Shown: in pieces, positions 17,385 through 25,641 of the stretch
Layout of the letters: every line of letters begins with the position of its first letter
Numbering within the stretch: position 1 is the stretch's first letter
NCBI GenBank assembly: GCA_963770155.1
Contig: CAVYOE010000001.1
Span: 744,001-808,000 of the forward strand
Direction: 5' to 3'
Length of the DNA: 64,000 nt
Origin: CAVYOE01 sp963770155
GTDB lineage: Bacteria > Actinomycetota > Thermoleophilia > Solirubrobacterales > 70-9
The notes under the pieces: model-generated
What the model was told of the DNA's origin: nothing
Database searches by the model: none
The model's input: only the letters and a program-made list of their open reading frames with translations
Made by a program: the position numbers and the translations under genes

Positions 17385-18476
17385 CTACGCCGCTCGCCGC
17401 TTCTGGACCGCTGACGCGAGCCGGTCGAGCGTGAGCTCGGTCGTCTCCCAGTCCATGCAGGCGTCGGTGATCGACTGGCCGTAGGTGAGCGGCTGATCGG
17501 ACTCGAGGTCCTGGCGTCCGGCGACCAGGAACGACTCGAGCATGACGCCCACGATTGCCGCGTTCCCGGCGGCAACCTGGTCTGCGATCGCGCTGACGGC
17601 TTCCGGCTGGCGGGTGTGGTCCTTGCGGCTGTTGTCGTGCGAGGCGTCGATCACGATGCGCTCGGGCAGCCCGGCCTCACGAAGCAGGGAGAGCGCTCCC
17701 TCGACCGCATCCGGGTCGTAGTTGGGCGCGCCGCGGCCCCCGCGCAGGATCACGTGGCAGTCGGCATTCCCGATCGTGTGCTGAATCGCCGGGGTGCCGT
17801 TGATGTCGACGCCGGCAAAGGCGTGCTTGGCGGCCGCCGCGCGCACGGCGTCGACCGCGACCTTGACTTCGCCGTCGGTTCCGTTCTTGAAGCCGACCGG
17901 CATCGACAGCCCCGAGGCCAGCTGGCGATGAATCTGGCTCTCGGTCGTCCGGGCTCCGATGGCTCCCCAGGCGACGAGGTCGGCGATGTATTGCGGCGTG
18001 ATCGGGTCGAGGAACTCGCAGCCGACCGGCAGACCGAGATCGTGGACCTGACGCAGAAGGCTCCGTGCCACGTGCAGGCCGGTGTTGACGTCGCCGCTGC
18101 CGTCCAGATGCGGGTCGTTGATCAGGCCCTTCCAGCCCACCGTCGTCCGCGGCTTCTCGAAGTACACCCGCATCGCGACCAGCAGATCGGCGGAGAGGTC
18201 GGCGGCGCGGGCCTGCAGGCGCTCCGCGTAGTCCCGCGCAGCCTCGGGATCGTGAACGCTGCAGGGCCCGACCACGACGAGAAGACGGTCGTCGCTGCGG
18301 TCGAGAACGCCGGCGACAGCCGCTCGCCGCTCCAGCACCGCGTCTTCCTGGTCGGGACTGAGCGGCAGGTCCTCGAGTATCTCGGCGGGCGCCACCAGTG
18401 GCACCACGTCCTCGATGCGGCGATCCCGCACACGGTCCGAGTGGCTTTTTGACTGGTCTGTCATCTCACTGCCCAT
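17385..18476 (-). CDS. aroG: 3-deoxy-7-phosphoheptulonate synthase (DAHP synthase, class I)
   Basis: A 363-residue enzyme condensing PEP and erythrose 4-phosphate, the first step of aromatic biosynthesis. Signatures are VVVGPCSVHDPEAA, MRVYFEKPRTTVGWKGLIND, PVGFKNGTDG and VIDASHDNSRKDHTRQ. The start at ATG 18476 is set by the strong ribosome site AAAGGAGG at 18486-18493, 9 bases upstream; an earlier in-frame start lies before that site. It follows hisC after a 180-base spacer with nested inverted repeats, so it is probably regulated at its leader. Confidence 0.95.
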   Translation of the reverse strand: MGSEMTDQSKSHSDRVRDRRIEDVVPLVAPAEILEDLPLSPDQEDAVLERRAAVAGVLDRSDDRLLVVVGPCSVHDPEAARDYAERLQARAADLSADLLVAMRVYFEKPRTTVGWKGLINDPHLDGSGDVNTGLHVARSLLRQVHDLGLPVGCEFLDPITPQYIADLVAWGAIGARTTESQIHRQLASGLSMPVGFKNGTDGEVKVAVDAVRAAAAKHAFAGVDINGTPAIQHTIGNADCHVILRGGRGAPNYDPDAVEGALSLLREAGLPERIVIDASHDNSRKDHTRQPEAVSAIADQVAAGNAAIVGVMLESFLVAGRQDLESDQPLTYGQSITDACMDWETTELTLDRLASAVQKRRAA

Positions 18477-18656
18477 TCGGCGATGCCTCCTTTCTACTGG
18501 TACGAACACGCTCCTTGCCGCGGCGCCCGGAGAGTTGAAACTTTCCCCGCGTAGCGAGGGGACCGGGCGCCTAAGTAAATCGCCAGTAGTAGAAGTAAGC
18601 GCGCGCCGAGGTGACGGCGGGACCGCCAGTGGTGGTGCGGGTTGTGGCGCGCTTGC
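18477..18656 (-). promoter_or_regulatory. structured leader of the DAHP synthase gene (candidate attenuator/riboregulator)
   Basis: Three nested inverted repeats occupy the spacer. The outer arms are CTACTGG (18494-18500) and CCAGTAG (18583-18589). The middle is a perfect 9-bp stem GGCGCCCGG (18522-18530) with CCGGGCGCC (18563-18571). The innermost arms TCCCC and GGGGA flank a short loop. One outer arm abuts the Shine-Dalgarno AAAGGAGG, so folding could hide or expose it. No T-run follows the stems, which favours translational control or a processing structure over a simple intrinsic terminator. Confidence 0.55.
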
Positions 18657-19757
18657 TCACTGCACAGGTTGTAGCACGGACCCAAGCGTCTCGAGGAACT
18701 TTTCGTTCTCGGTGCGCTCGCCGAAGGTGACGCGGAAGTGGCCCGGCCCCCCGAGCGGTGTCCCGGGCCGGACCAGGACGCCATCGTCGGCCAGGGCCGA
18801 AACGACCGCGGCCTCGTCGCGGTCGCCGAGCGCCACCCAGCAGAAGTTGGTCTGGCTCTCAGCACGCCCGATTCCAAGCGCGTCGAGCTGCTGCTCGACC
18901 CAGAGCCGCTCGACCGCGTTGCGCTCGACCCGGGTGAGCACGTCGTCCTGATGGAGGATCGCCTCGGCAGCTGCCGCCTGGGCGATCGCGTTGACGCTGT
19001 AGGGCTGGCGCACCGCGTCGACCGCGGCGCGGAAAGCCGGCGAGCAGAGCGCGAACCCGACTCGCGGTCCGGCTAGGCCGTAGACCTTGCTGAAGGTGCG
19101 GAGCAGGACCAGGTTCGGGAAGTTGTCGAGCAGGTCGAGGGTCGCGTCCGGGTCCTCGGTGGTTTGAAATTCGATGTAGGCCTCGTCGACGAGGACGGTG
19201 ACGTGGTCGGGCACTTTCTCGAGGAACGCGCCAATGGCCTTGGCGTCGAGGTAGGTTCCGGTCGGGTTGTTCGGGTTGCAGACGACCGCGATCTGGGTTG
19301 CGGCGGTGATCTCGGCAGCGATCGCGTCGAGGTCGTGGACATAGCCGTCGAGCGGAACGCGAATCTCCCGCGCCCCCGAGAGCGGCGCCATGTAGGGGTA
19401 GATCGAGAACGAGGGCCAGGCGAAGACGATCTCCGCCCCGGGCTCGCACAGGGCCGCCGCGGCAGCGAGCAGGATCTCGCAGGATCCGTTCGAGACCGCC
19501 ACCTGTGCGGGTTCGGTCTCATACCGCTCGGCGATCCGGCCGCGCATCAGGGTGGCCTCCGGATCGGGGTAGCGGTTCGCGGAGGCCGCGGCGCGCTCGA
19601 TCGCCTCGACCACCGCAGGGTGCGGCGGATAGGGCGACTCATTCGAGGCAAGCTGGATCGCGTCGCCGCCGGCGACTGCCTCAGGCGTCTGCCCCTCGGG
19701 CGCACCCGGCTGGTAGCCGGGGATCTGCGCCAGCTTCTCGGCGAAGTTGATGCTCAT
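18657..19757 (-). CDS. hisC: histidinol-phosphate/aromatic aminotransferase
   Basis: A 366-residue PLP-dependent fold-type I aminotransferase. It has ASNESPYPPHP near the N-terminus, the PLP-contact segment VCNPNNPTGTYLD, DEAYIEF with the conserved Asp-Tyr, and the Schiff-base lysine in LRTFSKVYGLAGPRVG. Its position between chorismate mutase and DAHP synthase suggests it may also act on aromatic substrates (phenylpyruvate or prephenate) as well as, or instead of, histidinol phosphate. The gene starts 11 bases after aroH. Confidence 0.88.
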   Translation of the reverse strand: MSINFAEKLAQIPGYQPGAPEGQTPEAVAGGDAIQLASNESPYPPHPAVVEAIERAAASANRYPDPEATLMRGRIAERYETEPAQVAVSNGSCEILLAAAAALCEPGAEIVFAWPSFSIYPYMAPLSGAREIRVPLDGYVHDLDAIAAEITAATQIAVVCNPNNPTGTYLDAKAIGAFLEKVPDHVTVLVDEAYIEFQTTEDPDATLDLLDNFPNLVLLRTFSKVYGLAGPRVGFALCSPAFRAAVDAVRQPYSVNAIAQAAAAEAILHQDDVLTRVERNAVERLWVEQQLDALGIGRAESQTNFCWVALGDRDEAAVVSALADDGVLVRPGTPLGGPGHFRVTFGERTENEKFLETLGSVLQPVQ

Positions 19758-19768
19758 GTCAGGGGAAG

Positions 19769-20140
19769 TTACTGGGCGCCTTCGAGGTCGCTGCGCAGTG
19801 CCTTCGCCTCACCGAGATAGGTATGAGCGGGTTCGTGCTCGTCCCCGGCGTAGTAGTGGACGAGTACGCGGATCACCCGCTCCAGCGCGCCGGGGACCGG
19901 TACCTCGCGGGCGCAGAGAAGCGGCACGGAATTGAGGCCCAGGTTGCGGGCCGCCACTGCGGGGAACTCGGCGGTGAGATCGTCGGTCGAGGTGAACACA
20001 CAGCTGACCAGCTGATCGTGCTCGAGGCCGTTGCGACTGAGGAGCTCGCGCATCAGCTCCTCTGTCGCGGCAACGATCGCATCGGCATCGTTGGCATCCA
20101 CCTGGGTTGCTCCACGCACCGCCCACAGTCGGTCACTCAT
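19769..20140 (-). CDS. aroH: monofunctional chorismate mutase (AroH type)
   Basis: A 123-residue AroH-class enzyme converting chorismate to prephenate. It starts at ATG 20140 (MSDRLWAVRGATQVDAN), matching the family start with the substrate-binding Arg in VRGA. Other marks are FTSTDDLTAEFPAVAAR, VPLLCAREVPVPGAL and RVLVHYY. The ATG lies inside the last codons of rluB (overlap of 8 bases), so the two are translationally coupled. The product feeds tyrA and the neighbouring aminotransferase. Confidence 0.93.
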   Translation of the reverse strand: MSDRLWAVRGATQVDANDADAIVAATEELMRELLSRNGLEHDQLVSCVFTSTDDLTAEFPAVAARNLGLNSVPLLCAREVPVPGALERVIRVLVHYYAGDEHEPAHTYLGEAKALRSDLEGAQ

Positions 20141-20831
20141 CCTCGGCATCCTTCCAGAGCGCCTCGACCTCTTCGCGAGAGAGCTTGCGGGCCTGCCCTT
20201 CTGCCAGCCTGCCGAGTTCGAGCGAGCCGATCCGCAGCCGCTGCAGTGAGGTGACCTCGTTGCCCACGGCGAGGGCCATGCGCTTCACCTGGCGCTTGCG
20301 TCCTTCCCGCAGGGTGACCTCGATCTCCGCCTCGCCGAGCCGCCTTGCTTCCGCGGGGGCGGTCCGGCCGTCTTCGAGCTGGACCCCGGTGCGGAGCTGC
20401 TCGAGCTCATCGTCACCGATCGACCGGGCAAGCTCGACCCGGTAGGTCTTCGGAACCTCGTAGCTCGGGTGGGTGAGACGATTGGCGAGCGCGCCGTCGT
20501 TGCTGACGAGGATCAGACCGGTCGAGTCGGCGTCGAGGCGCCCAACGGGATAGAGCCGCGCGTCGCTCGGGACCAGCTCGACCACGGCGCGACGAGACCC
20601 GGGCTCGCTCGCGGTCGAGACCACCCCGGCGGGCTTGTTCAGGGCCCAGACCTCGGTTTCCTCGGGCGCGACTGGCTGGCCGTCGACGGCGACTCCGCTG
20701 CCGTCGTCGACATCGAGGGCGGGGTCGTCGACGACCTCACCGGCAACCGTGACCCGTCCCTTCCTGACCAGGGCCTCCGCCGCCCTGCGCGAGGCGATCC
20801 CGCTGTGGGCGAGGTACTTGGCGAGGCGCAC
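20133..20831 (-). CDS. rluB: pseudouridine synthase, RsuA/RluB family
   Basis: A 232-residue rRNA-modifying enzyme. An S4 RNA-binding domain forms the first 60 residues (MRLAKYLAHSGIASRRAAE). The catalytic core has YPVGRLDADSTGLILVSNDG with the essential Asp, and REGRKRQVKRMALAVG near the C-terminus. Its place directly after scpA-scpB and before aromatic genes is common in Gram-positive genomes. It could modify 23S rRNA (RluB-like) or 16S rRNA (RsuA-like); RluB is favoured by the scpB context. Confidence 0.9.
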   Translation of the reverse strand: MRLAKYLAHSGIASRRAAEALVRKGRVTVAGEVVDDPALDVDDGSGVAVDGQPVAPEETEVWALNKPAGVVSTASEPGSRRAVVELVPSDARLYPVGRLDADSTGLILVSNDGALANRLTHPSYEVPKTYRVELARSIGDDELEQLRTGVQLEDGRTAPAEARRLGEAEIEVTLREGRKRQVKRMALAVGNEVTSLQRLRIGSLELGRLAEGQARKLSREEVEALWKDAEDE

Positions 20832-20852
20832 TGAGCCTCCGAGCGCCCGGTC

Positions 20853-21422
20853 CTACTCGACGCGCTGCTCGCCGGCCTTGAGCAGGCGCTCGCGCAGGTG
20901 ACGCTCGTCCTCGGGGGTCGGGTCGAACTGCGCCGGGTCCGGGAGGGAATCGAGCCCGGAGAGGCCGAAGAGCTTTTCGAACAATGGGGTCGTCGCATAG
21001 GTGACTGCCCCGAACTGGGAACGGCCGGACTCCTCGATCAGGCCGCGCTCGCCCAGGGTCGAGACCGGAGAGTCCGAGTTGACCCCGCGGATGCGGGCGA
21101 TCTCGGGCCGCGACACCGGCTGCAGGTAGGCGACGATCGCGAGGATCTCGGCCTGGGCCTGGGTCAGCGGCGGGGTCCGCGGCTTTGCCAGCAGCCGCCT
21201 CGCGGCGTCCTCCGCGTCCGGAGCCGAGGCCAGCGAATAGCCGCCCGCAACCTTGCGCAGCTCGATCCCGCGCTTGTCGCCGTCGTAGTGACCGGCGAGG
21301 CGCTCGAGCACCTCCAGCACCTTTTCCTCGTCGGCCTCGCAGGCCTCGGCGAGCTCCGACGCCGCGACCGGTTCCGGAGAGAGGAAAAGGAGGGCCTCAA
21401 CGGTGCGTTCGAGCTCGGTCAC
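20853..21422 (-). CDS. scpB: chromosome segregation and condensation protein ScpB
   Basis: A 189-residue kite protein of the SMC-ScpAB complex with two winged-helix domains. The N-terminus MTELERTVEALLFLSPEPV and the segment LTQAQAEILAIVAYLQPVSR with IRGVNSDSPVSTLGERGLI are family hallmarks. It overlaps the scpA end (ATGA type at 21419-21422), as usual for this pair. SMC itself is not in the window. Confidence 0.95.
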   Translation of the reverse strand: MTELERTVEALLFLSPEPVAASELAEACEADEEKVLEVLERLAGHYDGDKRGIELRKVAGGYSLASAPDAEDAARRLLAKPRTPPLTQAQAEILAIVAYLQPVSRPEIARIRGVNSDSPVSTLGERGLIEESGRSQFGAVTYATTPLFEKLFGLSGLDSLPDPAQFDPTPEDERHLRERLLKAGEQRVE

Positions 21423-22174
21423 GTCTTCGCTTTCGCCTTTGCTTCGGCGGCCGGCGCGCCCCGGGATACTTCGATCGGGCCGAAGGTTTCCTTTTGGGAC
21501 CAGCTCGCCTCGCCGCGCCGATGCATCTCGAGCAGCGCGAACAGGGTCACCGCCTGGGTCAGGCGATCCTCCCCGCCGAAGGTCTCGTCGAAGTCGAGCC
21601 TCGGGCCGCGCCCGAGCAGATCCCGAATCACCTCGATCCGCCGCTGCAGTGAGACCGTCGGGCGGATGTGCGCGGTGTTGGGCTCCGGCGGCGGTGTCAG
21701 CAGTTCGCCGAGGGCTGTCCCGAGCCGGGCCGGGTCGTAGACCGGCTTTGCTGCTTTCAGCGCCGCGCGGCGCAGCCCGGCCGGCAGCGGCGCCCTGCGG
21801 TAGATATAGGGCGCCTCGGCGGCGAGCATCTTCTCCATCGCCTTTGCCGCCTGGCTGTAGCGCCGGTACTCGAGCATCCTCGCCAGCAGCTCGTCGGCCG
21901 CCTCCTCGGGGCCGAACTCCTCGTCGTCTTCGGCGGCGGGCAGCAACAGCCTCGACTTGAGCTCGAGCAGCGCCGCGATCAGGACCAGGAACTCGGTCGC
22001 CGAGTCGAGGTCGAGTCTTCCTGACTCTTCGAGGTGCTCGATGTAGGCGACGACGATGTCCCCGAGCGCGACGTCAGCGATGCTGATCTCCTCGCGCAAA
22101 ACCACCGCGAGGAGCAGGTCGAACGGGCCCTGGAACACGTCCAGGTCGAGGTCGAGCTGGGCGACCGGCGTCAC
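21419..22174 (-). CDS. scpA: segregation and condensation protein ScpA (kleisin)
   Basis: A 251-residue kleisin that bridges SMC heads. The N-terminal SMC-binding helix appears as LDVFQGPFDLLLAVVLREEI with DIVVAYIEHLEESGRLDLDSATEFLVLIAALLELKSRLLLP. The C-terminal winged helix ends with LFALLEMHRRGEASWSQ, and an Ala/Lys-rich tail follows. It starts the scpA-scpB-rluB-aroH-hisC run and lies 39 bases after an exported tail-protein gene. Confidence 0.94.
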   Translation of the reverse strand: MTPVAQLDLDLDVFQGPFDLLLAVVLREEISIADVALGDIVVAYIEHLEESGRLDLDSATEFLVLIAALLELKSRLLLPAAEDDEEFGPEEAADELLARMLEYRRYSQAAKAMEKMLAAEAPYIYRRAPLPAGLRRAALKAAKPVYDPARLGTALGELLTPPPEPNTAHIRPTVSLQRRIEVIRDLLGRGPRLDFDETFGGEDRLTQAVTLFALLEMHRRGEASWSQKETFGPIEVSRGAPAAEAKAKAKT

Positions 22175-22213
22175 CCAGGGAACACTAGAGCCAGGCGCGG
22201 GCGGTGAGGCGCG

Positions 22214-23593
22214 CTACTTCTTCTTTTTCTTGCGCTTCTTGCGCACGCACTTCTTCTTCCGCTTCTTCTTGCCCTTCTTCTTGATCGTCTTGAGGCGGAA
22301 GCCCTTCTTGCACTTCCGGCCCGCAGGTTGTGGCGCGGGAGGTGGCACCAGTGCCGCTTCCACGGAGCCGATGTCGCAGCGGCCGTTGATCGGCCGCGGG
22401 CCGAAGTTCTGGGCCAGCATGCTGCAGTTGCCCAGCCCGCTTCCCACCGGCGCCCCCGCATCTCGTGCGGGACTCGTCGGAAGAAGGTCGTGGGCGAGAA
22501 CGGTCTTTCCACCCGATCCGTACGGAATCAAGGCCAAGGGCGCCACGCCGGGGGCTGCATCTCGAACATCCCCGGCTCCGACGTCGATGCCGCATCCCGC
22601 CGTGCTCCCGATCAAGTTGTTGTTGACAGAGTCCAGAGTGGCGCCGGCGAGCGCGGCGCAATCGGGTGAAACAGTTCCGGTGGAGCCCAGGTCGAGGTTC
22701 CCCCCGACGAGGGTGTTGTAGAAGGTGACGGTTCCCGGCGAAGTAGCCGCGACACCGCCGCCGTCGCCACCGCCCGCGTTGTCGCTGTCCGCCACGTTGC
22801 CGGCGATGGTCACGTTCTCGAGCTGAGTGGATGCGGCGCCCCCGACAGTGCTCTGGTGGATGCCGCCCCCGTTCCCGGTCGCCGAGTTGCCGCTGATCGT
22901 CGATTCCTCGACGAAGAGGGAGCCGTGGTCGTTGCCGAGTGCGCCACCGGACCCCGATCCGCTGGTCGCGTTACCGGTGAACGTGGTGAGCCCGAAGCTG
23001 GCGGAGACCGGGCCGCCGATGGCCACACCGTTCAGGTTCACCGCGCCTCCGTCGGCCGGGGTGCGCCCCCCGGTCAGGACCAAACCGCCGGCAGTCAGGT
23101 TGATGCTGTCCGCGGGTGGAGGCGCATGGACCTCCAAGACCCGGTCGTCGTCGGCCGGAGCCGCATCCGGAGAGCCGCTGATAGTCGGGTAGCCGGTGCT
23201 GATCAGGAGCGGAATGCTCGGCCCGATCAGCAGGTCCTCGTTGGTCCCGTCGCCGCCGTCGTCGCGGATGTCGAGGTCGCCGTTCGTGTTGTCGTTGTCG
23301 AGCGGTCCATCCCTTGTGAGCGTGTACGAGGGGTGGTTGAGATTGATGATGTCCGGGCCGGAGTCCACTTCGGTGCACCCGCCGTAGACGCCGTCGGTGT
23401 TGGCGGCCTCAACGGCCTCCCGCAGTGAGCACCCGGTCCCCATCGTCTCGTCCTCGATCCGCTCGTCAACAGTGGTGGTTACGTCGAACTCGGCCGCTGA
23501 CGCAACGGCAGGTAGAGCAAGTCCAACCACGGCGAGGCCGACACCCGCAATCCAGGCCGACAACCTTCGTCCCGGCCTCATCTCACGCTCCAA
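22214..23593 (-). CDS. secreted CSLREA-domain beta-helix protein with basic Cys tail
   Basis: A 459-residue exported protein with a signal sequence of about 33 residues ending ASAAEFDVTT. It carries the CSLREA motif (GTGCSLREAVEAANTDG) that marks a family of large actinobacterial and planctomycete surface proteins. A parallel beta-helix body follows, with repeats such as STISGNSATGNGGGI and NVTIAGNVADSDNAGG. It ends CKKGFRLKTIKKKG, more Lys/Arg, a second Cys after 20 residues, then a poly-Lys/Arg end. The body resembles the protein at 28027-29226. It lies between trpS and scpA and is likely a surface-exposed structural or adhesive protein. Confidence 0.8.
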   Translation of the reverse strand: MEREMRPGRRLSAWIAGVGLAVVGLALPAVASAAEFDVTTTVDERIEDETMGTGCSLREAVEAANTDGVYGGCTEVDSGPDIINLNHPSYTLTRDGPLDNDNTNGDLDIRDDGGDGTNEDLLIGPSIPLLISTGYPTISGSPDAAPADDDRVLEVHAPPPADSINLTAGGLVLTGGRTPADGGAVNLNGVAIGGPVSASFGLTTFTGNATSGSGSGGALGNDHGSLFVEESTISGNSATGNGGGIHQSTVGGAASTQLENVTIAGNVADSDNAGGGDGGGVAATSPGTVTFYNTLVGGNLDLGSTGTVSPDCAALAGATLDSVNNNLIGSTAGCGIDVGAGDVRDAAPGVAPLALIPYGSGGKTVLAHDLLPTSPARDAGAPVGSGLGNCSMLAQNFGPRPINGRCDIGSVEAALVPPPAPQPAGRKCKKGFRLKTIKKKGKKKRKKKCVRKKRKKKKK

Positions 23594-23647
23594 CCATGGG
23601 CACGCTCCACTCCCATGGGAAGAGGGTAGCGCCGATATTTCTTCTTT

Positions 23648-24634
23648 TCAGGCCGGGCTTATACCGATTGCTGACCGCACCTCGGCCAGGGTGTCGGCAG
23701 CGATCGACCGGGCTTTCTCGGCACCCGCGGACAGGGCCGATTCGAGGGCTCCCTCGTCGCCGCGAAGCTCCTGGTAGCGCTCCCTGACCGGAGCCAGGTA
23801 CTCGACCACCTCCTCGGCGACCGCCCCCTTGAAGTCTCCATAGCCGGACCCGCCGAACTCGGACTCGATCTGCTCGGGCTTTGCCGCGCGGACCACTGCA
23901 AGGATCTCGATCAGGTTGGCGATCCCCTCCTTCCCCTCGCCCCGTTTCACCTCGGAGCCCGAGTCGGTCACCGCGCTCTTGATCTTCTTGGCCACGGTCT
24001 CAGGTGGGTCGAGGACGAGCACCGTCCCCTGCTCGGTGCCGCCCGTGGTAGCCATCTTGTTGGCCGGCTCCTGCAGGTCCATGATCCGGGCGCCGACTTC
24101 CGGGATTCGATGCTGGGGCTCGACCAGGATCTCCCCGAAGCGCTCGTTGAAGCGCCGGGCGATTTCCCGCATCAGCTCGATGTGCTGGCGCTGGTCCTCC
24201 CCGACCGGTACCTCCTGGGCCTTGTAGGCGAGGACGTCGGCGGCCTGGAGCACCGGGTAGAAGAAGAGCCCGGCGGAGACCAGCTCCCGCTGCTTCGCCG
24301 ACTTCTCCTTGAACTGGTGCATGCGGTTGAGATCCCCGTGCGCCGTCAGCGCGGCCAGGTACCAGGTCAGCTCGGTGTGCTCGCGCACGTCGGACTGGCG
24401 AAAGAGGATGCAGCGCTCGGGATCGAGCCCGGCGGCGAGCAAGATCGCGGTGGTGTCGTAGAGGTTGGAGCGGAGCTCGGCCGGGTCCCACTGGACCGTG
24501 ATTGCGTGCAGGTCGACGATGCAGTAGATCGCCGGATCGCCGCGGTCCTGGCCCTCGACGTACTGGCGGATGGCGCCGATGTAGTTGCCGAGGTGCTTTT
24601 GGCCGGTCGGCTGGATGCCGCTGAAGATCCGCAT
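23648..24634 (-). CDS. trpS: tryptophanyl-tRNA synthetase
   Basis: A 328-residue class Ic aminoacyl-tRNA synthetase. It has the TxxH-like motif PTGQKHLGNYIGA, then DLHAIT, LTAHGDLNRMHQFKEKS, DVLAYKAQEVPVGEDQRQH and AVTDSGSEVKRG. The usual KMSKS loop is replaced by NKMATTGGTEQGTV, a noticeable variant that I believe exists in some bacterial lineages but cannot confirm here. The length is normal. It is followed on the same strand by an exported tail-protein gene. Confidence 0.93.
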   Translation of the reverse strand: MRIFSGIQPTGQKHLGNYIGAIRQYVEGQDRGDPAIYCIVDLHAITVQWDPAELRSNLYDTTAILLAAGLDPERCILFRQSDVREHTELTWYLAALTAHGDLNRMHQFKEKSAKQRELVSAGLFFYPVLQAADVLAYKAQEVPVGEDQRQHIELMREIARRFNERFGEILVEPQHRIPEVGARIMDLQEPANKMATTGGTEQGTVLVLDPPETVAKKIKSAVTDSGSEVKRGEGKEGIANLIEILAVVRAAKPEQIESEFGGSGYGDFKGAVAEEVVEYLAPVRERYQELRGDEGALESALSAGAEKARSIAADTLAEVRSAIGISPA

Positions 24635-24644
24635 CTGCCGAACG

Positions 24645-25628
24645 CTAGTTGGCGACGGCCTTCATCGCGCCCGGCTCGTAGCGGTCACCGGCGACGCCCG
24701 CGGCCGCTTCCTCGAGCGCGCGCAGCTCCTCCGCGGTCAGCTCGAGCTCGAAGGCGGCAGCGTTCTGCTCCAGATACCTGCGGCGCTTGGTGCCCGGGAT
24801 CGGGAAGATGTCCTCGCCGCGCGAGTGCACCCAGGCAAGCGCTAGCTGCTCCGACGTCGCACCCTTCTCTTTGGCAAGGGCGTCGATCCGCTCCACGATC
24901 GCGGCATTGCTGGCGGCGTTCTCGGCCTGGAAGCGGGGAAGCCGACGCCGATAGTCGTCCTCGCCGAGCTGCTCGGTCTCGCGCACCGCGGACGAGAACC
25001 CCCTGCCGAGCGGGCTGTAAGCGACGAAGCCGATTCCAAGCTCGCGGCAGGTATCGAGGACGCCGTTGTCCTCCTGGATCCGGGTCCAGAGCGACAGCTC
25101 GCTTTGGACCGCGGACAGCGGGTGGACGGCGTGGGCGCGGCGGATCGTCTCGGCCGGCGCCTCGCTGAGGCCGAGGCAGCGGACCTTGCCCTCAGTGACC
25201 AGCTCCGCCATCGCGCCGACCGTCTCCTCGATCGGTGTCTCGGGGTCCATGCGGTGCTGGTAGTAGAGGTCGATTCTGTCGGTGCCGAGGCGTTCGAGCG
25301 ACCCCTCGCAAGAGGCACGGACTGTCTCGGGGCGGCCGTCGATGGTCAACTCCATCGTCTTGAAGTCGCGCTTGATCCCGAACTTGGTCGCGATCACCGC
25401 CTCGTCGCGACGGCCCTCCAGCGCCCGGGCAAGCAGCTTCTCGTTCTTGTGCGGCCCGTAGGTCTCGGCGGTGTCAAAGAAGTTGATGCCGAGCTCGAGG
25501 GCGCGCCGGATCGTGGCGATGCTCTCGTCGTCGTCCGGCTCGCCGTAGGCGATCGACATCCCCATGCACCCGAGGCCCTGGGCCGAGGCCTCGAGCCCTT
25601 GGCTTCCGAGTTTGCGTACCTCAATCAC
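24645..25628 (-). CDS. aldo/keto reductase
   Basis: A 327-residue NADPH-dependent oxidoreductase with a TIM-barrel fold. Key marks are the catalytic tetrad region FFDTAETYGPHKNE (Asp, Tyr), VIATKFGIKRD (Lys), DLYYQHRMDPETPIEETVGA (His), and the cofactor part FPIPGTKRRRYLEQN. It resembles the general AKR13-type reductases. The gene is followed 10 bases later by trpS, though a functional link is unlikely. Its substrate is unknown. Confidence 0.92.
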   Translation of the reverse strand: MIEVRKLGSQGLEASAQGLGCMGMSIAYGEPDDDESIATIRRALELGINFFDTAETYGPHKNEKLLARALEGRRDEAVIATKFGIKRDFKTMELTIDGRPETVRASCEGSLERLGTDRIDLYYQHRMDPETPIEETVGAMAELVTEGKVRCLGLSEAPAETIRRAHAVHPLSAVQSELSLWTRIQEDNGVLDTCRELGIGFVAYSPLGRGFSSAVRETEQLGEDDYRRRLPRFQAENAASNAAIVERIDALAKEKGATSEQLALAWVHSRGEDIFPIPGTKRRRYLEQNAAAFELELTAEELRALEEAAAGVAGDRYEPGAMKAVAN

Positions 25629-25641
25629 GACGCTTCGGATC

